From the NCBI RefSeq assembly GCF_023856365.1, contig NW_026042852.1, positions 1 to 64,000 on the forward strand: a stretch of 64,000 nucleotides of DNA. Direction: 5' to 3'. The position numbers and the translations under genes are program-made. Shown one piece after another: positions 10,195 through 21,951 of the stretch (position 1 is the stretch's first letter; each line of letters opens with the position of its first letter). Source of the stretch: Brienomyrus brachyistius (Eukaryota > Chordata > Actinopteri > Osteoglossiformes > Mormyridae). The notes beneath the pieces were generated by a model. That model was not told where the DNA came from. It saw only the letters and a program-made list of their open reading frames with translations, and did no database searches.

Positions 10195-10480
10195 ATCCAT
10201 CTACTCTACAGTGCCAAGGGACGCTCCTCCCTGATGATGAGAGGAGTCTAAGCATGTGGACATTTGGGATAATGTGAGTTCAGAACTGGATGGTCAGCTG
10301 TACGACTTCCAGTCTGTAGGCAGACTCATCACCTTCAGTTATGATGGCAAACACAGTAGTATCACCTGCAAAATTCAGGATCTTCACTGGAGCAGCAGTG
10401 ATTTGTGTAGAAATTGAAGAGAAGAGGGAGAGCACAGAGCCTGGAGGAGCTCAGTGCTGAGGGTCAGCGTGTCTGATGTG
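10195..10480 (-). mobile_element. L2/Rex1-like LINE reverse-transcriptase fragment
   Basis: The minus strand from about 10375 downward reads 'VKILNFAGDTTVFAIITEGD' and 'ESAYRLEVVQLTIQF'. This aligns with the RT catalytic block, normally FADDTTV, followed by 'DE.AYR.EV..L..W'. The first catalytic aspartate position reads glycine (FAGD), so this copy is dead. The preceding palm region ('ALCSPSSLQFLHKSLLLQ') is visible in a shifted frame up to about 10480. Confidence 0.6.
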
Positions 10481-11690
10481 TGCTGTAAGCATACAGATGT
10501 CCTGCATTTGTGGAACATTTTGTTTGTGCTGCTGTTTATATGTGTTGTTGACGCTGCAGTCAGTAATTTTCCACTAGCAGTCTCACCTCTGCATTTTACA
10601 GGAAGACTGACCGACTGAGAGCAGGGTGTTTGTGTCTCTCTTCTCAGTGAGCGAAAACCACACAACCATCAGGTCCTCAGCTCAGGCCCACTGCTTCACT
10701 AGAAAAACCACAAAGGGTATTTTTATCTAAAAGTGGGTGAGCAAGTGAGATGTTATTGACAGCATGAATTTGTCTACTAACATTTTAAATTCAAACCTAA
10801 AAAGCAGTATGTCCAGGATGTCAGTAATTACATTTAGTCAGTATGAACAATTTGGGTGCAATAATATAGAATAATGTAGAATTTTGCATAATTCAGTTAA
10901 TACCAGTAAGATACCGATCATTAACACTATAAGGTCATGTTGCTGAATCTCATTGTTAAAGTTAAATGAATCTACGCATTTTTATACACACAAGACTGTG
11001 CTTAGTTCATCTTTCAGTCAAAATCACACAGTGAGGCAAATCTGACCATCTTAATTGTTTTTGCTTGTGTGGAATGGCATCCCATGCAGGCCTGTGCTCT
11101 GTGCTTCCTGGGACAGGTCCCACCCTCTCCAGACCCCGATGAGAATTAGTAGTCGCTGGATAAAAGATTGACAAAAGATAAAAATACAAAAGTCATTCTT
11201 GCTGTCTAACCTCTGATTACTGCATGACATTTCTGATTTCTGATAACTGATAAGTAGAAAATATGTTTAGTCTCTTGCTTGGTGGTAAGAAAAAAGGAGA
11301 ACCACAAAGAGCACAGTCATTTTCAAGGTTATTTCTCACTGGTCAGTGTGAAAGGCTGCGTCATTAATATAACGCCGGGCTCAGCACAGTGACTGCACCT
11401 GCGCTGCACTGTAGAACACAAGCCAGGCTGCAGACCATCAGCCCTGAAAGTTAAAACAGGACTCGTATGTGTGTCATGTGGTGTTTAATAAAAATTTACA
11501 GGACAGAACATAGTGGATTCAGTTTCCTTTGCTCTTACACTCCCAGTCCAAAGTGTGGCCACGACTGCTGTCAATGCATCTGTCTCTTTTTTCACCTTAA
11601 TTTTTCACCTGTGTTATTCACCTTAATATCAAAAGGCTCCAAAGCAGTACAGTAATGCAGAACAAATATTGTAACTAACAAGGAAGTGGG
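10481..11690. other. Unassigned DNA
   Basis: No recognisable gene. The segment 'caggaagactgacc' with 'gcgaaaaccacac' near 10601-10665 echoes 9288-9345, which hints at an old dispersed or duplicated repeat. Confidence 0.35.
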
Positions 11691-11699
11691 GAGGTAATG

Positions 11700-12620
11700 G
11701 ACAGAAGTGTTGGTTTTTGGTAACTCCACTCCTCTGACCTCCACTGTAATTTTAGGTTCCTTGGAACAATATTGTAAACCAGTCATCACACATCACACAC
11801 ATAAAGTCGACACCAACCTTAAGTTTGACACTCAGATAAGGTTAGTTGTCAAGTCAAGCTTTTTACAATTGAGGCAGTTGGCCAAAATAAAGCCAATTCT
11901 TTCTAGGCAGCACTTTGAGACAGTAATCCACTCTTTTGTCACTACTAGTTTGGACCACTGTAACGCCCTCTATGTTGGGGTTAGAGGCTCCACTATTGTT
12001 CACCTCCAGAAGGTTCAAAATGCTGCCGCACATGGAAATATGAGCATGTCTCCCCCATTTTAGCCTCACTCCACTGGCTGCCCGTACATTTTAGGATTCA
12101 TTTTAAAATTCTGTTATTTGCTTTTAAAGCCCTCAGTGGTCTTGCTCCATCTGACCTCTGTGAGCTGCTTCACCCTTACACCCCCACCCGCTCTCTCAGG
12201 TCAGCTGATCAGCTGTTCCTGACGGTTCCTAAGACTCAGCGTGAGCTTAGAGGGGATCGAGCCTTTGCAGTCGCAGCTCCTAAAATGTGGAATGACTTGC
12301 CTTTTCACATTAGAGAGGAATCCCCTCTGTCCGTTTTTAAATCTCTTCTAATCTCTTCTCCTTCACCTTTGACACATTGTGAGATGTTAATTTTAATAGT
12401 AAATCTTATTTTAATCTTAGCCTTTTCTTTATTAATTAATTGATTTTTTTAAATTTTTATTAATGGCCTTTTACTCACATTGAATGTTTTGGTTTTTATT
12501 AAATTTCTTTTACTTCGTTTTTAAGTGTGTGAATGTTTTTATTTATTCCTTTGTGCAGCACTTTGGTCCATAAGGTTGTTTAAAGTGCTTTTCAAATAAA
12601 GAGCTGGATTGGATTACATT
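11700..12620 (+). mobile_element. LINE ORF2 3' part with tail
   Basis: Frames read 'LKFDTQIRLVVKSSFLQLRQ', 'SFVTTSLDHCNALYVGVRGS', 'LASLHWLPVHFRIHFKILLF' and then 'GDRAFAVAAPKMWNDLPFHI'. This is the C-terminal part of a fish non-LTR retrotransposon ORF2. It ends with 'cagcactttggtccataagg' and 'aataaagagctggattggat', the usual 3' tail. Frameshifts near 12030 break it. A second copy of the same family lies at 58555-59880. Confidence 0.7.
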
Positions 12621-13094
12621 GGAAGATGGCTCAACAAATCTCTTTCACAGAATGTAAAATTCGACAGAGGGCGCAAGGTGACATTCTGTCAGGGGCCCAG
12701 AATTTTTAGCTACACCTCTGTGTTACTGTGTTTTTTTTGTTCTAGCCATCAATAACTCTGGAGTTGCTATATCGCCACCTGGTGGTGAAAAGATCAGACA
12801 AAAATATGTACACATGTTACCAACAGTTTGAAATTGAAGTGCAGAGTTAACAGGTTTAATTAATCGTCCCCACGGATGCCAGTCATGAAATTTGAGAATT
12901 GCAAATTAAAACACAGGAAAAAATCAGGAACACTACAAGATAAAATATTTAGCAAACACTCAATGTGCATCCAGGGTGACAAGGGACAACTGGAGGATGA
13001 TATGACAATCTGACAGTGACATTCACAGCACTTTATATGTTGCCAAAAACAGAAAAGGGGATTAAAATCAAGAATCAGAAATCATGTATGAGGG
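12621..13094. other. Unassigned DNA
   Basis: No gene seen. A 'cgccacctggtgg' string at about 12774 resembles the CTCF core motif by eye. Single occurrences of this kind are common in fish DNA and no function is claimed. Confidence 0.3.
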
Positions 13095-13376
13095 TGGGGC
13101 TGCTTGGTGGTGCAGTGATTAGCACTGTTACCTCCCACCACTGGGACTCAGGTTCGAGTCTCCGCCTGGGTCACATGTGTGGGGAGTTTGCATGTTCTCT
13201 CTTGCTAAATTGGCCGTAGGAGTGCATGTGTGTGTGAATGGTGTGTGAATGTGCCTTGCAATGAGCTGCCCCCCCGTCCTGGGTTGTTCCCTGCCTCGTG
13301 CACAGATCCTGCCAGGATAGGCTCTGGACCCCCCGCGACCCAGTAGCATAAGCGGTTTAGACAATGGATGGATGTA
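13095..13376 (+). mobile_element. tRNA-derived SINE with (GGAT)n tail, internally deleted copy
   Basis: The head has an A-box-like 'tggtgcagtgattagcac' and the B-box-like 'ggttcgagtctcc'. It is followed by 'gtttgcatgttctc', then jumps to 'gctaaattggccgtaggagt' and the 3' end 'gcgacccagtagcataagcg' with 'atggatggatg'. About 80 bp present in full copies (45589-45945) is missing in the middle. Confidence 0.75.
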
Positions 13377-14240
13377 TGAGGGTGAGTCACAATGACGACA
13401 GCTGCTCTGTTGACTTGGTCCCAGGAGTCGTCAGCGTTGGTCTGCCGGGGCCCCCGTCCTGTCTGTGGAAGCACCCGTCTTGTTGGCTGTTCTCTCTGCC
13501 TGGGCCCCCTCTCCTGCTGCCTCACGTTTGGGTTGAAGTGGCTCCCCAGTGCTTCTGTAAAGCTCTTTGTGTATCTTAGAAAAGGGCTGTATAAATGTAA
13601 CATTCATTCATTTATTCAAGGTCCCAGCCAGAAGAGTGCAGTACTACACTGTCCCCCACAGCCTGAATCAGCTGGATGTTATAGGATTAAGACACTTCCT
13701 GCATTAGGCCATTTACCCTCAGTGTATTTCCATACCCTGACAGGATGGATGACAATACTATGGCCCTAATTTTCAATACACAGTTTTCACAGGAGTCTCA
13801 CCCTCATCCACATTCTCTGCATTCCTTATCTCATGCTTCTTTGCCACCCGCATCTCCTCTGCCTGCTTTGTCTCATTTTCCCACAATTGAAACACCGTCC
13901 AATTTGTCTCTGTTTTAGTTCTACCACATTAGTCCCTGAGCAACCAGTCTGATCCCGTTCCTCTAATTTCAGACGCATCTGGCTTATCTGATTGGGACTG
14001 AAGCTGCTGTTACTAGGAAAACCACATTCGTCCCACTGGGGCAGGTCTGACACCGCGTCCTTCCCATATGTCTCCCATAATTGTTGTACAGAATTTCAGC
14101 TGGAGTTCTTTCCCAGAAGCAAGTAATTTCACTTTAGCACCTGTTCAGTAAAAGTCAAGTAGGTCTTTAATGTTATTTTTAACTTTACACAGTTGAGTAT
14201 AGTACAGTTACAAAAGAAACTGTTTCCCTCGGACCAAGGT
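13377..14240. other. Unassigned; possible retroelement-derived minus-strand frame
   Basis: Two overlapping minus-strand frames at about 13800-14053 look coding. One reads 'RCFNCGKMRQSRQRRCGW' and the other 'QLWENETKQAEEMRVAKKHE'. Neither has a full CCHC knuckle. A decayed gag-like origin is possible but not established. Confidence 0.3.
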
Positions 14241-14499
14241 GCTACTTAAATTAACAGAAGACTAACACATACCAACCTAGCAACATACTGTATGGTGCAT
14301 AATGAGCAAAAACTGTGCAAACATTGCAGGACAGTGCAAAAAGAGAGGACAACTGACACCAACGAGCACAAACAGCACAGTAAACCCAGTACTGAGAAGG
14401 CGCAGTTTGGTTGTCCAATGAGGTAGCAATAAAAATAAATAAAAGTAACTGTAAACATGGCGACAATAAGATAAAAAATAGTAGTTAAATAATAAAGTG

Positions 14500-14790
14500 T
14501 GTTAATGAGTGTATGTGTGTGTGGTATCAGATTAGTCCCTGAGAGTTCAGTAGTCTGACGGCATGGGGGATAAAGCTGTTTGAGTCTGGCTGTAAAGGCC
14601 CGAATGCTCCGGGACCTATTTCCAGAAGGCAGGAGGGTGAAACGATAATGTGAGGGGTGGGTGGGGTCATCCACAATGGTGGTGGCTTTGCGGATGCAGT
14701 GTGTGGTGTGAATATCTGTGATGGAGGGGAGAGATATGTTAGGGTTATCTTCTTCTGAAGATGCGCTGGAAACAAACCAGTCTCTGAACA
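14500..14790 (-). mobile_element. L2/Rex1-like LINE ORF2 C-terminal fragment
   Basis: The minus-strand frame reads 'CIRKATTIVDDPTHPSHYRF', then 'TLLPSGNRSRSIRAFTARLK'. After a small frameshift it reads 'SFIPHAVRLLNSQGLI'. The pattern 'DP.HP.H..F.LLPSG.R.RSIR......NSF.P.A...LN' is the conserved C-terminus of this LINE type. The same block occurs at 24930-25085 on the plus strand. Confidence 0.7.
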
Positions 14791-15559
14791 CAGAACAACG
14801 CAGACAGCTGTGATGACGTTTTACTTGCTGCAAGGTGTAGGGAATCCACTTGCAGAGTCTCCGCAGTTTCAGCAAAATGATGGTTTATTGAACAGCAAAA
14901 ATAATACAATGTAATACAGTGTAGAGACACACCGGGTACTGAAAGGCAGCTCAGATACAAATTGAAGACAGTTCTTCACCCCCCTTTATACCCAAAAAGG
15001 CCCTCCCCACCAAGGTGTTGTGTGTAGGTGTTGTGAGTGAATTTACATATAAAGAGTGACCCCCTGGAGTGTGAGGATCCTGAGACAGGGACGGGACAGG
15101 ACAGGGTGGAGACTTTTATGATCATTGTAATTCAATTCTTATCACCTTATCTTATCCTTATCACCATAGTGGTGCCAACTGGAACCCCCATTCTCTCCCT
15201 GGCTTCCCCCATGATCATAAATTCCTAACATTGTCTGCATTCAAATGATCAACCAAGAACCTTGGGACATTTTTACCACTTTTCCTTACAAAGGGAAGCC
15301 CGGTCCTGACCTCGAGGTGTCAGCCTCTCAGTCGAACTCAGCCAACTTCGAAAGAGTAACTCCCCTCGCAGTGTCTTTTATTGAGGTACACAAACAGGAT
15401 ATGCAACTGACATTGAACATTGTTTGTCACCATATATGGGGTGGAAATATTCAAGCGACAGTTCTTGAGACGTGTTATTGCTCAATTAAGATCAAGCTGC
15501 GGCAGGGTGTTGTTTCTAAGCGTCTAGCAAAATGATGATAAAAAAAGTACATATTTCTC
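14791..15559. other. Unassigned DNA
   Basis: No recognisable gene. The frames at 15037-15228 and 15245-15535 have no family resemblance that I can name. Confidence 0.35.
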
Positions 15560-16040
15560 TAACACGATACTCCCAATGATTTTCTCACCTGTCATCACTA
15601 TCTGTTGTAGGGACTTGTGATCTGAGGCGACACAGTTCTCAAAGCAGACCGTGATGCAGCTGCTCAGGGTGCTTTCAACAGTTCCCCAATAGAGTGTGAG
15701 AATGGGAGATGGGCTTTTCTGAGCTTCCGTGGAGAGTAGAGGTGCTGCTGTGCTTTCCTTACTATGGAGCTGATGTTGAAGGACCTGGTGAGATTCTCCG
15801 CCAGATGGACAACAAGGAATCTGGTACTCTCTACGATCTCCACAGATGAGCCATTGATGTGCAGCAGAGAGTGGTCACTCTGTGTTTTGTGTTCTTCTAA
15901 CGTCAACAACCATCTCTTTGGTCAACATTCAGAGACAGGTTATTGGCTCTGCAGCAGTCCGATAGTCATCACACTTCCTCTTTGTATGCTGAGTCACCGT
16001 TTTTATTGATGAGACCCACAACAGTCTTGTCATCTGCCTG
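15560..16040 (-). mobile_element. L2/Rex1-like LINE reverse-transcriptase C-terminal fragment
   Basis: The minus strand reads 'HINGSSVEIVESTRFLVVHL', 'AENLTRSFNISSIVRKAQQH', 'LYSPRKLRKAHL' and then 'TLYWGTVESTLSSCITVCFE' with 'NCVASDHKSLQQIV'. This is the thumb and connection region of L2/Rex1-type RT (consensus 'FLGVH...DL.W..N......KKAQQRL..LR.L'). Small frameshifts are present. Confidence 0.75.
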
Positions 16041-16134
16041 ATGTTGATGATGGAATTCGAAATGTGCATTGCTGCTCAGTTGTGAGTCATCGGAGTTAAC
16101 AGCAGTGGGCTGAGCATAAAGTCCTGGGTTCCTG

Positions 16135-16472
16135 CTACAGCGTCTGAGCAGTTGCCTTCGTCGCCCATAGCTCCTGCGCAGCCCGAGCAGCCGCCTCCGC
16201 TGCCCCCTGCGGCCCCAGAGCCCGAGCAGCCGCCGCCTGCTTTGCCCGTAGCTCCTGAGCAGCCGCCTCCGCTGCCCCCTGCGGCCCCAGAGCCCACGCC
16301 CGAGGCGCTCCCTCCGCCTCAAATGACTGTGCCCCCTGGGGCTCTTGTTCCTGGCCCCACTCCTGTCCCTGACCCAGCTCCAGACTTTCCTGCCCTAGTC
16401 CCCGAGGAGGTCCCGGACAGTCTGACCACCGTGTGTGCCACGCCCCCTGATTATCCACGTGTGCTTCCCTGA
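16135..16472 (+). mobile_element. Ty3/gypsy-like 3' end: proline-rich polyprotein tail
   Basis: The open frame is built from P/E/Q/A-rich repeats (for example 'LPPAAPEPEQPPPALPVAPE') and ends '...VCATPPDYPRVLP' then TGA at 16470-16472. A longer copy of the same kind lies at 36690-37772 with the identical last 13 residues. Both run directly into an LTR. Similar Pro-rich C-terminal tails occur in fish gypsy polyproteins. Assignment to gypsy is inferred from LTR context. No protease, RT or integrase is attached here. Confidence 0.6.
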
Positions 16473-16671
16473 TCGTACCCAGCTGTGTCCGATTATTTTC
16501 AATCAGTCCTGTCTATTTGAGTTCATGTCTTACTAGAGTTCAGTGTCCGTCATTGAAGTCCGTCTGCGTGAGATGTTTCCTGCACCCCGTGTTCCTAATA
16601 AATCCCCGTATCCTGCCTGCCTTGCCTGTTTCCTGCCCGTCCGCCGCTCCCGTTAAATGGCGATCGTGACA
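16405..16671 (+). repeat. LTR of the proline-tail retroelement
   Basis: It shares 'gtgtgtgccacgccccctga' with the LTR at 37705-37930 and with the reverse-oriented solo LTR at 61060-61324. It contains 'aataaatcc' and ends '...cgatcgtgaca'. The 5' boundary is approximate because the coding tail overlaps it. Confidence 0.6.
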
Positions 16672-17059
16672 CAAGGCACACGCACATCAAGTACCAATGC
16701 AGCAAATACAGATGAACAATTTAGGAGGAATACTAGTCAAAGGAAGGAAGAAAAGCAGCCCACCCTATCTCATGGTCACGGACACAAACATCAGGGAGTG
16801 TTATGAAGAAGACATCACACTTAACACCATTGGTTTTATGCAGTGAATTACACCAGAGAGAGTTTTTACATTCTAGCTGTGTTACGTAACATTCCTCAGC
16901 CTTCAGGTTTTTTCCACACAATGCACGACATGCAGGGGTGCCAAACAAAACAGCGGAACTGCAGTGTAGCCAATTATTTGTTTCAGTAGTTTTAAGAAAA
17001 CTAGAACATAAAATGTTTGTTTTACTTAGTCCACAAAAGAGTTTTTACCTATCTTAGTG
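16672..17059. other. Unassigned DNA
   Basis: Lies between an LTR end and the lower edge of a gag-like frame. No gene recognised. Confidence 0.35.
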
Positions 17060-17290
17060 TATTTTACATCACATACACTCTCGGTCCGTTGTGGAGTCCA
17101 TCCCACTGTAGTTGGAGAATGCTGCCATCAGTCGCTTGGTGTAGCACTCGCAGGATTTACCAGGCTCCTGTTTAAACTGATGCATCATGCCCCAGTCCAT
17201 GCGCAGGAGGACCAGTCTCTGAAGGGCTGTCGCATGGTGAGGCCTGTTCTGCCTGGGGTCCAGCAGGTCACTGGCAATGTCCTTCAACTC
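17060..17290 (-). pseudogene. Endogenous retroelement gag-like fragment, 3' piece
   Basis: The minus strand reads '...DIASDLLDPRQNRPHHATA', 'LQRLVLLRMDWGMMHQFKQE', then 'PGKSCECYTKRLMAAFSNYS'. The same family occurs at 61600-62110, where the equivalent segments are also gag-like (a 'KQEPGK.C......LM....YS.MD' pattern). This is an old genomic copy, disrupted by the CR1 element on its right, and not a functional gene. Confidence 0.6.
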
Positions 17291-18277
17291 ACAGTGGGCT
17301 TGCGTTCATAGTGGGGTACCGCAGGGTTCGATTTTAGGACCACTATTGTTCCTAATTTACATAAATGATATGGATACCAATATATACAGTAAACTGGTGA
17401 AATTTGCAGATGACACCAAGGTGGGTGGTGTAGCAGATACTGAATTAGTGGCTCAGCAGCTACAGCGGGATCTTGATTTAATTAGTGACTGGGCCGATAC
17501 CTGGCAGATGAAATTTAACGTCGATAAATATAAGGTACTCCATCTAGGGAGCAGAAATATAAAGTACAGGTATTTCATGGGTGTCACTGAAATAAAGGTA
17601 GCTGATCATGAGAAAGACCTTGGTGTGTATGTTGATGCTTCCATGTCCCATTCTCGCCAGTGTGGGGAAGCAATAAAAAAGGCCAATAGGATGTTGGGGT
17701 ATATCTCCAGGTGTGTGGAGTTTAAGTCAAGGGAGGTAATGCTAAGATTATACAATTCCTTGGTGAGACCTCACCTAGAATATTGTGTGCAGGTTTGGTC
17801 ACCATATCTTAAAAAGGACATTGTGGCCTTAGAAAAGGTGCAGCGTAGGGCCACAAAAATGATTCCTGGTCTTAGAGGAATGTCATACGAGGAACGGTTA
17901 CTTGAGCTAAATCTGTTCAGTCTCAAGCAAAGGAGATTGAGGGGGGACATGATCCAGGTATATAAGATTCTAACAGGTTTGGATGCTGTTCAACCAAATA
18001 GTTACTTCAGCATTAGTTTAAATACACGAACTCGTGGCCATAGGTGGAAATTAGCGGGAGAACATTTCAAGCTGGATTTAAGGAAGCACTTCTTTACGCA
18101 GCGTGTAGAGTATGGAATAGTCTTCCTGATAATGTAGTGCAAGCTGAATCCTTGGGTTCCTTTAAATCAGAGCTAGATAAGATTTTAACGACTCTGAGCT
18201 ATTAGTTTAGTTCTCCCCAAGCGAGCTTGATGGGCCGAATGGCCTCGTCTCGTTTGTATAGTTCTTATGTTCTTATG
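17291..18277 (+). mobile_element. CR1-like LINE, 5'-truncated, with RT catalytic motif
   Basis: The frame runs from 17287 to 18137 and reads 'HSGVPQGSILGPLLFLIYIN' and 'LVKFADDTKVGG' (catalytic FADD). It continues through 'VEFKSREVMLRLYNSLVRPH' and 'KVQRRATKMIPGLRGMSYEE' to 'RKHFFTQRV'. After a frameshift near 18105 the 3' UTR ends '...gggccgaatggcctcgtctc' and (gttcttat)n, typical of CR1 3' ends. The EN domain and the N-terminal RT are missing. The insertion is flanked by the 8-bp direct repeat 'ttcaactc' (17283-17290 and 18278-18285). Confidence 0.85.
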
Positions 18278-18600
18278 TTCAACTCCTTCATCTACAGTGT
18301 CAGATGAGCAAACCTTATCTCCCCCTTGAGGATTTGGACATACCAACATAGGGGCAAGAATTTCTGCTACCTCGTCCTGCTGCCTGAGTGTTTCGCCACG
18401 GCACTTCTTCACCGAGAAGGAGGTAGAGTCGGGTGCTGAATGGTTATGATCCTCGTCTGCAGGGGGGAGAGGGGAAGGGGCAGGGGAACCACTGGCTACT
18501 CCTCCCTCGGTGGCATAAGGAGGAAGCTGCTGTTTGGGCAGCAATGCTTGGGCAGGAGCCACACAGTTTATTTCTGGGTATCTAATTAGCGGACACCATT
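18278..18600 (-). pseudogene. Endogenous retroelement gag-like fragment, 5' piece
   Basis: The minus-strand frame reads 'APAQALLPKQQLPPYATEGG', a proline/serine-rich linker and 'LRQQDEVAEILAPMLVCPNP', ending 'SSDTVDEGVE' at the CR1 junction. Removing the CR1 and one copy of the target duplication rejoins this piece to 17060-17290. It is recognised only by association with the second gag-like locus at 61.6 kb. Confidence 0.5.
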
Positions 18601-19679
18601 AGGTCCCTTCAGGGGCTCCACAGACAAACTCATTGACAAAATAGAATTGTCACAGAAAAATTCTTTGTCACATGCTCAGTCGACATGGACTGTGTGCTAT
18701 TTACATATTTTTGGCACAAACGAAATCTCATATGCATATCGATGTATCTTTCGCACAAGTGGACCTCCATCACTTTAAAGAGGGTAAACTCTGATCAGGA
18801 AATTTACGACGTCAGAATAAACGGATTTTTTAACAGAAGTAACTGACATGCCCTAATAAGGAAATGCATACAATCAGAATACAATATCTGTGGTTTTTAA
18901 CAGTGGTAACAATCTGATAATGAAAGGAATCAGATCAACATTTCTATAGCATGTAACAGAGCTTGCTCCCCTCCAGAACTCATTGTTCCAGTAGTTATCT
19001 GAAATCATCTGCAGGAGCTATTCTTTTATTTGTATATTAAGCATAATTATTCATGAATATTATTGATTATGTTTATTTGTTTAATGTTTTTATTTATTCG
19101 TATTTATTGTTTATAATATAATGTTATATAGTATTGCAACACTTGAAACGAGAGGTACTTGCCTGCCTTAGTGATATTTACTATTGTCTAAGTGTATTCC
19201 CACCTGTAGGAGGCAGCAATGGTTGTTATTAAAGGTGCTGAGATTACGCGGCTCAGGGCTGAAGGTGCAAAGTGAAACAGTCATTGACCGTATTTGCCAT
19301 GTGTGATGGTGTCTGCATATCGGCCCTTTTGCGCCAAACAAACCAGTTCAAAGTACTGTGTGTTAAAATATCATATGAATAAATCCTCTCAAGAACTAAA
19401 CTCAATATCGTATCCTCATCATTCAACGCGTCTGACTTTTGCACCTCTTACCACAAGGCAGTGGATTACATGGGGAAATTACAAACAAGGAGAATTTAAT
19501 CTGTTTTTCCTCTACATTGTCGTTATTCAGAATATTACAGACTATGAACAAAAACGGACAATGTAAGAAAATAAAAAAATGTGTATGACAGAAAGCTAGA
19601 GTATTTTTGCAATGGTGAGCACTAGCTGGTTTATGTACTAGCTCACACTCAAGAAACAGCATAAATGCTACTCATACAC
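18601..19679. other. Unassigned AT-rich DNA
   Basis: No gene, SINE head or LINE motif recognised. Several short frames lack any family resemblance. Confidence 0.35.
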
Positions 19680-19905
19680 AGTTGGGGGGCAGGGGTCAGT
19701 CCTTGTGCCTGTAATGAGGTCACCAGTTGAAACTAACCCAGCCTCAGCACGTCTGTGGGTCCTTGAGCAAGGCCCTTAACCCCCAGCTCCCTGGGCGCCC
19801 CAACAGGTAGCTGCACTTCGCGGACAACTTACTCCACAAAGAGTAAGTTGAGGGAGACATAAAAAACACAATTTCCCCACGGGGATTAATAAAGTCCATC
19901 CATCT
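19680..19905 (+). mobile_element. tRNA-derived SINE, second copy of the 3200-3450 family
   Basis: It contains 'ccttgagcaaggcccttaac', 'acttcgcggacaacttactc' and the tail 'ggggattaataaagtcc'. The module order is identical to 3200-3450. Confidence 0.65.
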
Positions 19906-20344
19906 ATGGAATATTATTTAGCACTATATAACGCAGAATATAAGAATTACGATTTTATAAAAAGTATGCCAAATATCCATGATATAATCATTACAATGTA
20001 AACATTATAATGTAATCAACACAATGGAACCAACTGAGTATGTATTTGCACCTTTTGTTAGTCTGAGTTTCTGTTAGCTACTTTGTTAGTCCTGAATCTA
20101 TGAATATTCACATTTTTATCGCGTATATTTTATCACTATGTAAAAGGACAAATATATTATCAACCTTTTAGTGAGACAATGTGTAAACGGCTGAAACTAC
20201 CAAGGTTTACTACTGAAGGAAGGGATTCACCTGAGTTCACCAAAAGTTCATGGCTGAGTATTTTTAAAAAACCAAGTGGAGCTGCTCGCGCCACTATTAT
20301 GTTCAACCGAGAGGCCAAACGGTAAAAGAAATGACTGTCAAACT

Positions 20345-20850
20345 TATCACCTAGGGGTAAATATAAATCTATACAAATATCACCTGCATGCACATTACTT
20401 CTTTTACAATAACCAACTCCTGATCCATACTGTTAGTCATGAAAAAAATAACTATTGTGTACATAGAGGCCCTGTGTAAAAAGATAACTGCCAAGGAAAA
20501 GATCAAAAACATTTATTTCAAGGATTCAAAGTTTTTATGGTCATGTACAGTGTACAGTGCAGTTCTTATTTGATTAACTTGAATGTCTTCACAGACAAGA
20601 CGATTAAACAAATAAAGCAGCGCAACATTACAGTAACTAACAACAAACAAAGCTCACGAGTACTATTACAATATTCATATCATTTATTTAAATTTAATTT
20701 TACCAAGTAAATTAATTGAAAAGCAGTTACCGCTTTACCTGCTTCTCGGGAGAAATAGCAGATATACAAACGTCATGTATGTAACTAAAATCTTAAGCCA
20801 ATAAGGGCAAAGTTGTGTCGTAATGGAGGCGGATCCAGCCTGTGCAGCCT
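20345..20850. repeat. About 480-bp duplicated segment (partner at 46298-46795)
   Basis: From 'aatctatacaaatatcacct' through 'gataactgccaaggaaaaga' to 'ggcaaagttgtgtcgtaatg' and 'gaggcggatccag', this matches 46298-46795 at roughly 95% by eye, with small indels. No coding content is recognised. It could be a dispersed repeat family or a segmental duplication. Confidence 0.8.
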
Positions 20851-21799
20851 GCTAAGAGGTGCTGCCTGATGTGTCTTGCTCTCGCGGAGTTTTGGTACCA
20901 TGTGACATGGTGACGTAATGCAACGGGCGATAAAAAATATAACCATGATGCATTGCGTCAGGACCAGAATGCATTGCTTTAAGCTAGCGCTGTATGTGGG
21001 TGCATGAAGTGGAAAGCACCCAATAATAAACATAACATTTTTTTAAAAATGTTTTCTTCACCGGTGCAGTGAATTTAAATAAAGAGCTATGATGGTGCTG
21101 CAAATGGCTTTGCATAGTAGTTAGTAGTAGCATTAGCCGCTGTGTGCGGCATTAGCTTTCTACAGTCCTTACAGATGGTTCGTGTTTTGTCTGTCTCCCT
21201 TTCGCCATTTATATTTTCCGCCGGGCACCCGAAATGCTGACACACAAAAGATTCAAAAGTGTCTGGGGTATCTACTATAGTAATTTAGTCAGATGCCGAC
21301 ATATTTACAGCAGCTCATTTGCAGCGCATTCGTGAAACGGCTTTTCGCTCCAACGAGAAATCTCGTCATGTTGTAATATCGCGAGATCTCGTGACACGCG
21401 TTTCACTCCCACTTCTTAGTAACAGTCATGATTTGATAAAGTGACAACCTGCGTAATAATTGGTAATACATAGAGTTTGCTATTGTTCAGGCTAGCAGAC
21501 TGTTATGGCTTGAGGTTAATGGTGCCTGTTACTTGTGAATTTTCACATTTGCAGGGATCTTCTGCCTCGTGAACGTGAAACGGGTAATTATGCTAAAAGA
21601 AGAAAAAAGCAGCACTGCAATGTGTGTAAGGCTGGTGCTGATTTTTCAGTCTGAACACAGTAAAATTTATACAAATTACCTGTATTCAAACTTGTATTCT
21701 TTATATAGTTTGGTTAATTACTATTTAAAAGTTTTATCTGCGCTCCATTGTATAACTTATATTGGAGACTTGTATGTACTTTTCGATTGGAAATGGTTA
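20851..21799. other. Unassigned DNA
   Basis: A CpG-containing palindromic stretch (near 21357-21405, containing 'atcgcgagatctcgtgacac') is present. No gene is recognised. Confidence 0.35.
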
Positions 21800-21807
21800 G
21801 CTGTATA

Positions 21808-21951
21808 CAGGGGCGCCGCTAAGGGGGGGAAAGTTGGGACAATTCTAAGGGCCCACGCCCTTTAGGGGCCCCCAGAGATCTGAATGGGTGTGATAGGGGG
21901 GCCCAACCTCATATTTTGTCATAGGGCCCAAAATTGCTAGCGGCGCCCCTG
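21808..21951. mobile_element. 144-bp hAT-type MITE with perfect 8-bp target duplication
   Basis: The termini are 'caggggcgccgcta' and its reverse complement. The flanks 21800-21807 and 21952-21959 are both 'gctgtata'. CAGRGGCG-type inverted ends with an 8-bp duplication are hallmarks of nonautonomous hAT elements. The interior is G/C-rich (runs of g and c) and has no coding capacity. Confidence 0.9.

Noticed and set aside
13205..13603. 132-codon minus-strand frame
   Set aside because: Mostly the reverse complement of a tRNA-derived SINE.
16076..16458. Glycine/alanine-rich minus-strand frames
   Set aside because: Antisense shadows of the shorter proline-rich tail at 16135-16472.
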